Shown here one piece after another: positions 8,708 through 19,210 of a stretch of 64,000 nt of DNA. Numbering within the stretch: position 1 is the first letter of the stretch; every line of letters begins with the position of its first letter. Under the pieces are notes generated by a model. The model did no database searches and was not told where the DNA came from. It saw only the letters and a program-made list of their open reading frames with translations. A program made the position numbers and the translations under genes. The stretch comes from Lytechinus pictus (Eukaryota > Echinodermata > Echinoidea > Temnopleuroida > Toxopneustidae), in assembly GCF_037042905.1 (NCBI RefSeq), contig NC_087253.1, positions 6,267,501-6,331,500 of the forward strand. Direction: 5' to 3'.

Positions 8708-11700
8708 GTGAGTTGTTTTTCTCTCTCTTTCTTTTTTCTCAATTCACTTCATATTTACAGTAATTCTGAGATAGAGCCTGGAGAGAAATCGTGGCAGATG
8801 AATGAATTACTCTACCCCCCTCATCCCTTCTTTTGCAATTAATCCACAATTCACAAAAATGTTTTTTGTGGTATTCTATGACTTCTCTATCTTTCTTTTT
8901 CTTTCTGTTGATGTCAAAATTTTGTACAACATGTTGCGTTTGTGGAATATTATTGTACCCGCACATTGGATAAAGAATTTCTAAAAAAGATTATTTCATT
9001 TTGATATTTGAATGCCATCCAGTGGATAATCCGTGCCACATCACTGACGTTAAAGGACAAGTCAACCCTAACAAACAAAAAAATCCAACAAGCATAACAC
9101 TGAAAATTTAATCAAAACCGTATGTAAAATATGAAAGTTATTATTGATTTGATTGGTTGGGATTTTTACCTGATTGCTAAGAAAGCATGAATGCTTGTAA
9201 GCAAGCAACCAGAGGACCGACGGCTTAAGGTCCCCTCTGAAGGACCTGGTAATGAGGATTAATGCCTTACCAAAGGGCAATAGCGCACCAAGTGTGAATC
9301 GAACCCGGGTCACCGGAATACGAATCCCCCCGCTCTACCGACTGAGCTATCGCGCCTCCTATTACAATTTGAAGTCATATTTAAAGGAGAATGAAACCCT
9401 TGAAACCAGCTGAATCCATATCAAAGAGAAAAATCAAAGAAACATATTGTTGAAAGTTTGAGGAAGATTGAATGAATAATAAGAAAGTTATGAGCATTTG
9501 AATATTGAGATCACTAATGCCATGTAGATCCTCCCATTGGCAATGCGACCAAGATCTGTGATGTCACACACGTACAACTCCCTCATTACTTTAGTACTTA
9601 TTTCACTTATATTCTCATTTTTATAGAGTCTATCACAAGGTGAGGTGTTCTCTTTATGAGAGGACAAGTACAGAGGTTTCACAACATTATATCATTGATA
9701 AATCGTTTGTCATATGATTAGAATGAGCAAAAAGAGATGTTTTGGGGTATATTTTCAGTTTGTCATATGATTAGAATGAGCAAAAAGAGATGTTTTGGGG
9801 TATATTTTCAGTGTCCAAAAGGGGAGAGTTGTTCATCTGTTACATCATAGATCGTGGTCGCATTGCCAATGGGAGGATCTCCATAGCATTATTGATCTCG
9901 ACATTCAAATGCTCAAATGCTCTTCTATTGCTAGTCCTATTTTACTCAAACTTTTGTTGATCTTATTCTTTGATTTTTCTGCTTTCACAAAAGCTAACTT
10001 GCTCCAAGAGTTTCATTCTCCTTTAATTTTTTCACAAAATAGTTATATGCACATCCTGGTCGGTATGCAAATGGGGAGACTCATGATGTCATCCACTCAC
10101 TATTTCTTTTGTATTTTATTACATGACATATGAGATTTTCTAGTTTTTCCTCATTGTCAAGTGAACAGCGATTAATTCCTCCCTGAACATGTGGAATTAG
10201 CATTTTCTAATACTAAATGGTTTGGTAAATTTGGTCCTTATTGTCAAATCTGTAAAAGATGAAATATTGTATAATTCAAACAAAAGAAGTAGTGAGGGAC
10301 ATTATCGTCTGTCTCATTTGCATGTCACTGAGTGGTGCATATCACTGTTTTGTAAAATATAAGCGAAACTTTAAAATGTCATAACTTTTATTATTTTCCA
10401 TCTTATTTTGATGAAGTTTTCACCATTATTCTTCTTTGATTTTTCTCTATTCAAATCAACTTTTTTCTGGGATGGACTTGACCTTTAAGATTATTGATGG
10501 AATTGCTCTTCTTCTCTTTCCTCATTTCTCTTCTTGCCTAGAAGGATGATGAATGCTATCGGTGCGGACGTCGAGGTCATTTTGCCCGGGCTTGCCGAGA
10601 CGGAGGAGGCGGTGGAGACTGGGGCCGAAGACGGGGAGGCGGAGGCGGAAGAGGTGAGTTAGCGCCCTCTTGTCCGACTGCTACATCAGGGCTTAAGTGA
10701 GGATTGACGGCCAAAGAATGTCTTTGTAAAGGATATGGAAATTTTTTCTAAATTGGATGCTTTAAAAATTCACCAAACTTCTGATGTGGGAGCTTTTTTG
10801 CATAGACATCAAACTTTTCTGCTGAACAATTAAAAAGAAGAAATTTTGGTGACTCAGATTTTGAATCTTGTGCGTGTTTGGAGGATAACCTGCAAATTTT
10901 GGACTTTGCCTAGTTTTGTGTTTATTCCATTGTTTGTATTTGTTTACATGCGCCCTCTACAGGGTACTTTTCTATATAGGTGTATTAGAAGACAAATTAG
11001 AATTTTTTTTTAAAGACAGAAACATCTCCTAGGCCATTGAAAGGGGATTGAGGTGGCTGAGGCCAATCAAACTTCACAAAAATCACTGTTTTTATAGGCT
11101 AAAGAAAGTAGTTGCATCAAACAATTATATTATGAAACAGTCTTTTAAATCAAGATCGTGGTGGAGCCGTGGTGAAGTGGTTCTGACCCTCGCCTTGTAA
11201 ACAGAGGGTCGTGTTTTTTAATCCCACCGCGGTCTGGCGTCCTCTGGCAATGCGTTAATCCACACTTTGCCACTCTCAACCCAGGTGCTGAATGGGTACC
11301 CGGTAGGATGTGAAAGTCATTGTAGCTTGTCCAGTACTGTGTGCGCCTCACCGGCGACTGACTGGAATACTCCCCAGGGAGTGGGGGATGTGCTCACATT
11401 GTGTGCGGGAATGACAGATTGAATCCGATGACCGGGGTAATAATATATCTGTAAACAGTAAAGCGCTTAGACACGTCGTTCTGATGTATTAATCGCTATA
11501 TAAAAGCGGATTATTATTATTTATTATTAAGATTGTCACCATATAACGTAGATTTAAACTGGTACTCTTTAAATGTAACCTTGTCTTTGTGAAATCATGA
11601 AATCTTAGCTGAAAACCAGTAATTCTGATGATTACTTTAAAGTCAATACAGAAAAGCATATGTGGGACAGTGTATAAATATTGCTTGGAAAAATGCCCAA

Positions 11701-14700
11701 CATTTGATGGAATTCCGTGCTTGTTTTGCTCATTTCTCAGCAGCACCACATTTTCTTCCAGAGCCGTTTGGGACATATTTCTTATATACGCATGCATTCA
11801 AACACATGTTTGGTCATTTTATTGGATTCCGTTTGAACTCCTTTAGAGATCGCTACCACAACTGGCATTTATCTTTAATGCATCTTTTGTTTATAAACCC
11901 CCCTGTAATAAAATACCCTCAGCCATTGGCAACATTCAGGGCCCTGATCATGAAAGTGATTAGAAATAAGAAAGTTTGAAAAAAAAATCTCTTTAAAAAT
12001 GAAAAATATAAGAAAAACTCCCTTTTCAAGGCTGCCAAGTGTATCTGATTGTCAGGGAGACTCCTTGAAAAGTGACTGATTTTCGAGGAAAAACTGCAGA
12101 TTTTTTAACATCTTCCTGATTCATACAGTACATGGATGTATTGAATTGGATTGTGTGTAATTGAAAAAAGATCCCCCTCCTTCATTGGTAAATTTTCAGT
12201 TCAGTTTCTGTTTCAGTTTAGTTTATTTCACTTCCATTTTCTGATAATAAACATAACAAACATATATATACATATGTATAAATGTACAAAACAGAATAAG
12301 TGTCATAAGAATACTTCAATAATCAAATAACAAATTCGTAGGAAATAGATGAAATGTATACAATTTTTGTTCAAGATACATTTTGATGATTAGACAAATT
12401 ATAGATTACAGTTAGCATGTGAAAATGAAAATGAGGGACTTATTAAAAAGCGAAGCTTGTAATTGTAAGTCCCTTAGGATAAATTTGTAGTAATCTTAAT
12501 CGTATGTAATTAAAAGTAAAGTAAGACAATCTAGACCATATATGAAGAACGGCAAAATAGGTTTGAATAACAAGGAAAGAAAGGGGGGGGGGCAGTAACT
12601 ACATAGGTTGGGGGGATAAGGGAATATTAAATAACTGGGGGAAAAAACAAAACAAAAAGAAACGATTATGTGCCCAGCAGAAAAGGAAAGGGGAGGAGAA
12701 AGAGAAATAGGGCCGAGAGGCAAGTATCGTGGAAAAGATAAAGCAGTTCATGTGTTTCATACATTGTACTCATTAAGGAATGAGAGTTTTAGGTGTTTTT
12801 TGAAGGTGTTTATATTTCTATATTGTTTAAGGCTTTTCCAGTATTTGGGACCTGAAAGGTGAATATTGAAGGGGGTAGCTGTGCTATTTACAACTATCAC
12901 TGTAGATTATGAAATTAATCTTTCTGTTTTTTCTTCCTTTTCACAGCATATGGGTATTCCAGGTGAGTCAGAATTCCTCTTACACAAATTCTTATGTCAT
13001 GATTGTTAAATATTGAATTGACCCCACCCCACCCCCCCCCCGTAAGAACCTGGGGAGCGATTCATCAATATTTTTGTCTGACGAGTTATCAGTCTTCAGT
13101 CGTAGAAAGAGTTACCATTGATCCGATCAACCTCAAGTATATGGAAATCCGTCAATGTCATATTTTTTTCTTTAGGAAATTTGCTCAATGTCCTTTGAAA
13201 ACAAAGAAGAGCATACTGTATAGTATTGCCAAGAAAACAGTGAATGTATAGATAGATATACAACATATCTCTAAAATATTTTGGACAAACATGTATTTTA
13301 GATGTTGACGTTGCTTGCTTTCCATAATTGTGGTTGATTGGATCAATCGTAACTCTTTGTAAGACGGGGCCCTGACAGCTTTCACTGAAAAGCAATGCTA
13401 CTTTCATAATGGTAACTCTCATATACAATGGGTATTGTCAGATGTTGGTCCTTTCTTGAGATGTAGCCCAGAGAATTCAGGTGAAAGGGTCATTCCATGC
13501 CAATTCACCCAATGAATATGCAATTCTCTCTCTCCTCTTTGTCTCAATTAATTTAGAAAGTGCCTTTTCTTTATAAGTATATTTTGTTAGATAGAAAGAT
13601 TAGATAGATAAATGGTTTATTAATAAAAACAAGACATCGCGGCTAAGGCCGAATTGCGATGTACTACAAGGTAATAATGACAAAAACAATATTCAAACAG
13701 TAACATAGATAATTACAAAATAAATATTACAAATAAAGTATTGTATTGAAACTAATTGTGCTGTGGAATTCTAGAAAGAAATATTAACTGACAGTGAATT
13801 GTGTGTCTGGGAAATGAATAGTGTGTATTGCATTGTAGTATTCAAGTATAATAAAATCGGAAATAATTAACAAATTAAAGGGAAACATTAAACAAATTGG
13901 CAAGAGGTATTTCAAATGACGAAAACATAAAATGATGAAGGAATAAAAACTATATGATTCATGCATGTGCTATTATGAGTTAATGAAAAAGTGGGTAGCG
14001 TATGTGTTAATAATTCGTTTAAATAGTGTACTGCCAGTTTCTTTAAATTTTACGTTTATTGATTTTGTTGTATAACTGTGATTTTCTTTAACGTTCTATT
14101 GTTTTACCACTTTGCATAATGCAGGGTCTGAAGCACCCCATGTTTTCAGAATTTGTTTTAACAAAATGGGTATGAACTTCAACTTTCAAACGGACATTTT
14201 GTCATAACAAGTTGACCAATCTTCCTGAAACTGGTACTGTTTAAAAGGAAATTCAGAGAGGAATCCACTATATGCATCAAATTAAAGTACTGGAGCATTT
14301 TCATGAAAATTGGTCAAGTAGTTGCAATGCAATGACCATTTGAAAGTTGAAGCTCACATCCAGTTTTGTCAAAACAAAGAGAAAAGGGCAGGCCAAAGCA
14401 CAAGAACCGACGTGCTGTACGCACTATTTTGTTTTTGTTTTTTTGCTTGGCCCATGTGAAATTTCATGTGTACCAAATTTCAATTCTGAGAGGGTAGGGT
14501 GCAAACTGGGCGTTGTGGCGTGCGCCTGTAATCCAAGCTATGTGGGGAAGTTACAAACTGAGGCAGAGGTTCGAAGTTCGAGCCTGGTCACGTCTTTTGG
14601 ATGGTGACGTTAAAGGTTGGTCCCAGAAGTAAATAATCATATCTGATTGATAAATAAGATATCTTGAAGTTGTAATACTTTCAATGTAAAAATTAAGTTG

Positions 14701-14954
14701 GATAATTCATTGCTGAGTTGCGCTTATTGTTGGTTATCAATTAATCTCTTTTTTGTGAACGTAGACGCCGTAGCCAAAGCAGGAGCCGAGACCGTAACAG
14801 GAGTCGCAGCCGTAGCCCTGATCGCCGCAGACGTTCATCTCCGCGATCCCGAAGCCAAAGCCCTCGGAAATACAGTCGTTCTCCATCGCCTCAGCGATCA
14901 AACGGTCACCATCACAGCCGTTCCAGAAGCCCTGATAGGGGCAGATCGCCTTAG
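8624..14954 (+). CDS. SR-family splicing factor with RRM, CCHC zinc knuckle and RS domain (3' part of gene)
   Basis: Four exons join in frame (8624-8707, 10542-10653, 12947-12962, 14765-14954) to give the last 133 residues of a nuclear pre-mRNA splicing factor. Residues 1-28 are the end of an RNA recognition motif (NGREVNGQNIVVEWARGPKR, like the last strand of SRSF4/5/6 RRMs). Next is a zinc knuckle CYRCGRRGHFARAC (C-x2-C-x4-H-x4-C), the hallmark of SRSF7/9G8 and plant RSZ proteins, then a glycine-rich linker (GGGGGDWGRRRGGGGGR) and about 60 residues of an RS domain rich in SRSRSR, SPDR and SPR repeats, ending in TAG at 14952-14954. Such proteins bind exonic RNA through the RRM and knuckle, recruit spliceosomal partners through the phosphorylated RS domain, and help mRNA export. 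The first RRM exons were not recognised upstream. The mix of SRSF4-like RRM end and SRSF7-like knuckle leaves the exact ortholog open. Confidence 0.85.
9165..9358 (-). mobile_element. tRNA-derived SINE (minus strand), nested
   Basis: The minus strand reads GGCGCGATAGCTCAGTCGGT AGAGCG (A box), a GGGGGATTCGTATTCC anticodon-like arm and GGGTTCGATTC (B box). The acceptor halves do not pair, and about 110 bp of non-tRNA body follows, so this is a SINE, not a tRNA gene. Confidence 0.7.
9381..10026. mobile_element. Palindromic MITE with TTAAAGGAGAATGAAACCC ends, copy 1
   Basis: Left end TTAAAGGAGAATGAAACCC, right end GAGTTTCATTCTCCTTTAA. The arms share GATCCTCCCATTGGCAATGCG and its complement. Near 9708-9812 a 52-bp stretch beginning TTTGTCATATGATTAGAATG is duplicated in tandem, which the second copy at 16499-17089 lacks. 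Confidence 0.8.
10542..10653 (+). CDS. SR protein exon: CCHC zinc knuckle and glycine linker
   Basis: Acceptor TTCTTGCCTAG, donor GTGAGT. The exon is 112 nt, entering in phase 0 and leaving in phase 1. It encodes KDDECYRCGRRGHFARAC and then a Gly/Arg-rich linker. The knuckle residues Cys, Cys, His, Cys are all present in canonical spacing. Confidence 0.85.
10660..11150. other. Intron sequence without recognised elements
   Basis: SR gene intron between the zinc-knuckle exon and the SINE at 11155. No coding or repeat structure recognised. Confidence 0.4.
11155..11530 (+). mobile_element. tRNA-derived SINE
   Basis: A tRNA-like head (GTGGTGAAGTGGTTCTGACC, then GGGTCGTGTTTTTTAATCCC with a decayed B box), a body with AATGGGTACCCGGTAGGATG, and a tail GCGCTATATAAAAGCGGA followed by TTATTATTATTATT. 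The same family occurs repeatedly in the window. Confidence 0.75.
11531..12160. other. Intron sequence without recognised elements
   Basis: Part of the SR gene intron. Overlapping short ORFs at 11489-11979 on both strands match no family I recognise. Confidence 0.35.
12165..12880 (-). mobile_element. Possible LINE 3' end (minus strand)
   Basis: The plus strand starts with TTTCAGTTTAGTTTATTTC and continues AT-rich, ending with GGGACCTGAAAGGTGAATATT. Read on the minus strand it resembles the untranslated 3' end of a non-LTR element with an AAATAAACT-type tail. No RT motif is present. Confidence 0.3.
12947..12962 (+). CDS. SR protein 16-nt microexon
   Basis: A strong acceptor (CTTCCTTTTCACAG) is followed after only 16 nt by a consensus donor (GTGAGTC). 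The exon takes in phase 1 and leaves in phase 2, which is exactly what the flanking exons need, and adds the residues A-Y-G-Y-S plus part of an Arg codon. Skipping it would change the frame of the RS exon. Confidence 0.7.
13098..13372. mobile_element. MITE, GGGCCCCGTCTTACAAAGAG family, copy 3 (left end degraded)
   Basis: Right end CTTTGTAAGACGGGGCCC intact; left end only GTAGAAAGAGTTACCATTGA. Internal blocks match the other copies. Lies in the intron after the SR microexon. Confidence 0.7.
13590..14110 (-). mobile_element. Possible LINE 3' end (minus strand)
   Basis: GATAAATGGTTTATTAATAA is followed by ACAAGACATCGCGGCTAAGG, the look of an inverted LINE 3' tail. No coding remnant is recognisable; identity is tentative. 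Confidence 0.3.
14155..14375. mobile_element. Small palindromic MITE
   Basis: The ends match as inverted repeats of about 39 bp: TTTTAACAAAATGGG and AACTTCAACTTTCAAACGG on the left, CCATTTGAAAGTTGAAG and CAGTTTTGTCAAAAC on the right. It lies in the SR gene intron. Confidence 0.65.
14513..14615 (+). mobile_element. 7SL RNA-like sequence (pseudogene or 7SL-derived SINE)
   Basis: The + strand reads CTGGGCGTTGTGGCGTGCGC CTGTAATCC AAGCTA, then GGGGAAG, CTGAGGCAGAGG, TTCGAAGTTCGAGCCTGG. This follows the 5' Alu domain of signal-recognition-particle 7SL RNA (GGGCG, GTGGCG, GCCTGTA-TCC-AGCTA, CTGAGGC) for about 85 nt. GTGGCGTGCGC could serve as an A box and GGTTCGAAGTTCG as a B box. After GTCACGTC the match stops and GGATGGTGACGTTAAAGG follows, which looks like a SINE/LINE-type tail. 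The rest of 7SL is missing, so this is not a working SRP RNA gene. Confidence 0.65.
14765..14954 (+). CDS. SR protein last coding exon: RS domain
   Basis: Acceptor TTGTGAACGTAG, entering in phase 2 after the microexon. The frame reads RRRSQSRSRDRNRSRSRSPD and continues with SSPRSRSQSPRKYSRSPSP, ending SRSPDRGRSP and TAG. Arg-Ser and Ser-Pro dipeptides are targets of SRPK and CLK kinases in this family. The codons alternate AGC/CGT/AGG/CGA, so the other frames are also open, which produces a misleading overlapping ORF. Confidence 0.85.
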
Positions 14955-15395
14955 TAATGCTTCAAAGTGGGAGCAGTACCTTCAAAGAAAGTATAGATAT
15001 ATTCACCTGCCTTTTTATTGTTGGAGGATATATTTCTTCCTCACTTTTGTCCACACAATCGAGTTCACGTTTTTATATCAAGATGATAACATTTTTCTAC
15101 TTGTATGTTACCATTGTAAGTGTGTTATTAAGATGATAACATTATTCGTACATGTGTGTTACCATTGTAAATGTGTTATAAATATTATATGACAAAAATT
15201 ATGATGCTTGTCGAAGTTCTGAAGCAATACCACAATTTTTGCTAGGTTCTCCAGCAACTTGATTCGTTTGTCCGTTGACAGTTCAGCACCCATACCAACA
15301 TTTTTTTCTTTAGAATTTATAAAAATAATAACACTGGCATACTTTCCTTGAGTAGCCATTTTTAGTTCTGAAACTGTTTTCCCAGCAGGCCCTGC
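14955..15395 (+). other. Downstream of the SR stop codon, probable 3' UTR
   Basis: AT-rich sequence directly after TAG. A GATGATAACATTATT-CGTAC-TTGTGTGTTACCATTGTAA segment is repeated twice at about 15080-15180. I see no clear AATAAA signal that fixes the 3' end. Confidence 0.4.
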
Positions 15396-15399
15396 TATT

Positions 15400-15535
15400 A
15401 TTATTACCACGGCTTTAGCTGGGCTGCCATATAGGTGCTCAAGTATTCAAGGAATTTCTTCCTACTGGGTACCCATTCACCTCACCTGGGTTGAGAGCAG
15501 CACAATGTGGATACATTTTTTGCTGAAGGAAAGCT
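15400..15535 (-). mobile_element. tRNA-derived SINE fragment (minus strand)
   Basis: TATTATTATTACCACGGCTT, GGGTACCCATTCACCTCACC and ACAATGTGGATACATTTTTT match the inverted body of the SINE at 49935-50270. The tRNA head is missing. Confidence 0.7.
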
Positions 15536-15539
15536 CTCC

Positions 15540-16015
15540 TTGAGTAGGAATTTGCTCCAAGTCCAAATCAAATCTTACGTCATTTGTTGCAAGTCCGCGT
15601 TAAGTCCCACGTCCTTTGGGCATCTAGCAAGTCAACTTGCAAGTCAGCAAAATTTGTAGTTTCAGATAACTTTTTTTTGTGAACAGTACTGTGATTTATG
15701 TTGTTATACATACCTTTACCCTCTATCCCGTGGGACACAAGTTAACAATTTATCAATTTTTATAAAGATGAAAGATTGTTTAAGATTTGAATGCTTCATT
15801 GGCCAACATGAGAAAGACAAAGATGGATGATACACTATGTTATCACTATTCATATCATGCTGCAGAATTAAAGTCAATATGAACCAGAAGCCTTCAAGGG
15901 TCTAGCACCCACTCAAATCCTCAACTACTCATATCTGGTCAGATTCCTTACCATAATGCATCATTCTCAGCAGTTTAGTAGTCTTGTTATATTAGCCCAC
16001 CTTTATAATACTAAG
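15540..16015. other. Non-coding stretch, nothing recognised
   Basis: No coding region. Short CAAGTC-type repeats at about 15545-15650 only. Confidence 0.35.
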
Positions 16016-16018
16016 TAA

Positions 16019-17120
16019 CACACTAGTATGCTTTTCACATTGCATTTCCCTAACCCCATACTATCCTTAGCCCCGGACTGTCCTTAACCCCATACTATCG
16101 TTTTGGGGATTCACACTGTCTTTCTTAACCCCATACTATCTGCTTAGCCGGGGTTAATGCCTTAACCCCGGACTATCCCACAGCTCATGAATATTGATGA
16201 TTTTACCATACAGAGCGCGATTAACGTGCAATTTCGACTTCCGTGATTGGTTATTGCTTAGCCCCACTTTCGCTTAGCCCGGTTTCGTTTCACACTGCAT
16301 TTCTAAGCACCGCAATTGTGGTGCTTAGCACCACTATAAGCAGGCTAACCCTCCTTTTTTGCAGGGCCAGATAGTACCGTACTGTTAACCGTGCTAGCCC
16401 ACTTTGCTAAAACGTAGTGTGAAAACGAAGTGGGCTAAGCTTAACCCCAGATATTGGTGGGGCTAAGGCCCCCCCTTAGCCCCACCAATTTCCCGGGGTT
16501 AAAGGAGAATGAAACCCTTGAAACCAGCTGAATCCATATCAAAGAGAAAAATCAAAGAAACATATTGTTGAAAGTTTGAGGAAGATTGAATGAATAATAA
16601 GAAAGTTATGAGCATTCGAATATTGAGATCACTAGTGCCATGTAGATCCTCCCAACGGCAATGCAACCAAGATCTGTGATATCACACACGTACAACTCCC
16701 TCATTACTTTAGTACTTATTTCACTTATATTCTCACTTTTATAGAGTCTATCACAAGGTGAGGTGTTCTCTTTATGAGATGACAAGTACAGAGGTTTCAC
16801 AACATTATATCATTGATGAATCGTTTGTCATATGATTAGAATGAGCAAAAAGAGATGTTTTGGGGTATATTTTCAGTGTCCAAATGGGAGAGTTGTACGT
16901 GTGTGACATCACAGATCTTGGTCGCATTGCCAATGGGAGGATCTCCATAGCATTAGTGATCTCGACATTCAAATGCTCATAACTCTTTTATTGCTAGTCC
17001 TATTTTACTCAAAGTTTTGTTGATCTTATTCTTTGATTTTTCTGCTTTCACAAAAGCTAACTTGCTCCAAGAGTTTCATTCTCCTTTAAGGAAAAAAAGT
17101 ACAGTGTGAAAAGCATATAA
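16019..17120. mobile_element. Palindromic MITE with TATGCTTTTCACA ends, interrupted
   Basis: Left end TAGTATGCTTTTCACATTGC, right end CAGTGTGAAAAGCATATA. The interior is built of TTAACCCCATACTATC and GGGGTTA/TAACCCC words. The right arm is split by the MITE at 16499-17089. Confidence 0.65.
16499..17089. mobile_element. Palindromic MITE with TTAAAGGAGAATGAAACCC ends, copy 2
   Basis: Same ends and arms as 9381-10026, nested inside the element at 16019-17120. About 590 bp, no coding capacity. Confidence 0.8.
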
Positions 17121-17207
17121 TTCACCACTCCATACGTTCATACTGCTCTTATCAAGTAGCAAACAAATCTTTTCCCCTCCAATCATTTTAGGTTGCATAT
17201 ACCGGTA

Positions 17208-18105
17208 CACAGGGGCGTCGATCCATTTTTCAGATTGGGGGGGCAAAATCATGAATCAACTTTCCAAGGCGCTCGATCACACAAAACAAACAAACTCACC
17301 CACACACACACACACCCTTATATGCCTATATATATATCTATACACACACACACACACCCACACGCACATATATATAAATATGTATATGACTCATGAGATA
17401 GAGACACATATCTCACCAACAAATTAATGCGAGCGCGAAGCGCGAGCTGAAATTTTTTTGTATACTGATCTGATAACAGGAAAAAGGTGCCTGTTTAGGA
17501 CTGTTTGTCATGAGGATACATATCTCACTACACAGATAATGCGAGAGCCGGAGGTGAAATTTCTTTATATTCTGACCTGTAAGCTTGCTATTTTATGCAT
17601 TTTTGGTACCAATGATTAAGATGGGTATCTAAAAAACAATAGATGCGAGCGCGAAGCGCGAGCTGAAAATTTAGATATTTTGATCAGAAAAAAATTGAGT
17701 TTAATGGACGTTTTTAATTAAGAACAAGATATATATCCAACAAAAGATTATTGCAAATCGAACCGCGAGTTATTTTGAGGCTTAGAACTGAAAACGGGAC
17801 ATTCTATTCACCTATTAATCATGAAAAGTATGGGTTTTTGCTACAGAATTGATGCGAGCACGAAGCGCGAGCTGAAAATTTATATATTCCAATCTGAAAA
17901 GCGGACATTAGTTGAGCATGATTTTAAATAAAGAACGAGTTGTGTAATTCGATCTCGCTTGCTGATTTCTGTGTAACATTACAATCTTATTTTATTTTTT
18001 ACACATGTGGAATTATTGGGGGGGCAAAACGATATGTTTGCCCCCCCAATATTTTCATTGGTGGGGCGATCGCCCCCCCTGCCCCCCCAGGATCGACGCC
18101 ATATG
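17208..18105. mobile_element. MITE-like element with CAGGGGCGTCGATCC ends and internal GCGAGCGCGAAGCGCGAGC repeats
   Basis: Left end ACAGGGGCGTCGATCCATT, right end GGATCGACGCCATATG, with GGGGGGGCAAAA / TTTGCCCCCCC subterminal blocks. Inside, GCGAGCGCGAAGCGCGAGC followed by TGAAAATTT recurs about every 100-200 bp (17430, 17645, 17853). A CA microsatellite with TATATA runs is at 17281-17385. Confidence 0.65.
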
Positions 18106-18227
18106 CTAATTTTTTTCATGATGTTATTGATAGTTGCCACAAAAGATTTTTAAGACTTAACTATAAAACATGCAAGCAATAAGGAACCACACATATTGTT
18201 GGTCAGTTCTTGTTTCTTCCTTTAATT

Positions 18228-18318
18228 AATAATAATAATAATTGCAACATTTATTATAGCGCTTAATACAATGTATCTAAGCACCGCATACTATTACCGC
18301 GGCTTAAGCACGGCTGCT
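18228..18318 (-). mobile_element. tRNA-SINE 3' fragment (minus strand)
   Basis: AATAATAATAATAATTGCAA, TTATAGCGCTTAATACA and ATTACCGCGGCTTAAGC match the inverted tail of the SINE family. Confidence 0.6.
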
Positions 18319-18565
18319 CTTCGTTGTTGTTTTTTACATATATTCATTTTGCAGATGGTTGCAATTTTCTTGTTTTGCCTCAAAAGATTGTTCTGTTGAA
18401 TAGCAGTTGCCATATTTTGGAGGATGCAGATTTTGTTTTTGTACTGGGCAATACATGTATATTTTTGAACTATTGGTGTTTCTTGATGGTACTTTCTCTG
18501 TAGTCCCGTGTGTACAACCTTTTGTCTTATGTAGCTAAATGTAGAAGATAGCACCTTAAATACAT

Positions 18566-18882
18566 TGACCCGTATTCTGAACTCGGGTTTAAATTAAACT
18601 CTGGTTTTAAGTTGTGGTTTAACCATGGAAAGCCAGTTGTTACGTAAATCTCAAACAGTAGAGGTTCAATGTATCAGCTCATTTGACTCCCAAAACATTA
18701 TCAACTGCCTGGGAAGGATAAGTATGACAGTTGTCTTCACCATTAAAGAATTATTAAAGAGCACAATAAACCTGAGAAGCAATCACTGTAAATAAACTTT
18801 TGAAACGTTTGGCTTCCCATAATTTTACCACAGAGTTAGACCATGGTCCAAGTTAAACCCGACGTCAGAATATGGACCATTG
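18566..18882. mobile_element. MITE with CCGTATTCTGAACTCGGGTTTAA-type ends
   Basis: Left end ACCCGTATTCTGAACTCGGG, right end AAGTTAAACCCGACGTCAGA followed by ATATGGACCAT. Inverted ends, about 320 bp, no ORF. Confidence 0.6.
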
Positions 18883-19210
18883 ATAAGAAACATTACGTAT
18901 TATTTGATGATGCACACATACTTTTTGTAGTCATGAAGGGATAGCGGGATTAATAAGATATTTTTTTGTTTTGATTTTGTAAATAGCTTTCATACAAAAA
19001 ATTCATACTTATTTCGAGCATGTACTATAAGACAGTGTATTTTTGCCAAATGATAGAGTTGTAAATATTTTTGTTTCGTATGAGACTGTTGTATGTCGAC
19101 GAATAGAAATTTGAACCATGTTTCAATTTGATTATTCTGTCATCCAATGCTGCAGCATGAGAAGTAGGAAGGCTTTATGATATGACAATAATATACAAAT
19201 ATTGTGACAT

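Larger units (their letters stand above)
9050..10488. mobile_element. Palindromic MITE with TTAAAGGACAAGTC ends, interrupted
   Basis: Left end TTAAAGGACAAGTCAACCC, right end GGACTTGACCTTTAA. It matches the uninterrupted copy at 62154-62753. Its left arm is broken by a tRNA-derived SINE (about 9165-9358) and another MITE (9381-10026). It lies in the SR gene intron. Confidence 0.75.

Noticed and set aside
9298..9358. tRNA gene on the minus strand
   Set aside because: The acceptor stem and T stem do not close, and a SINE body continues; called as a SINE.
14698..15192. 164-codon ORF over the RS exon
   Set aside because: It is a shadow frame: alternating AGC/CGT/CGA codons of the RS domain keep other frames open. 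The RS frame joins the upstream exons by phase; this one does not.
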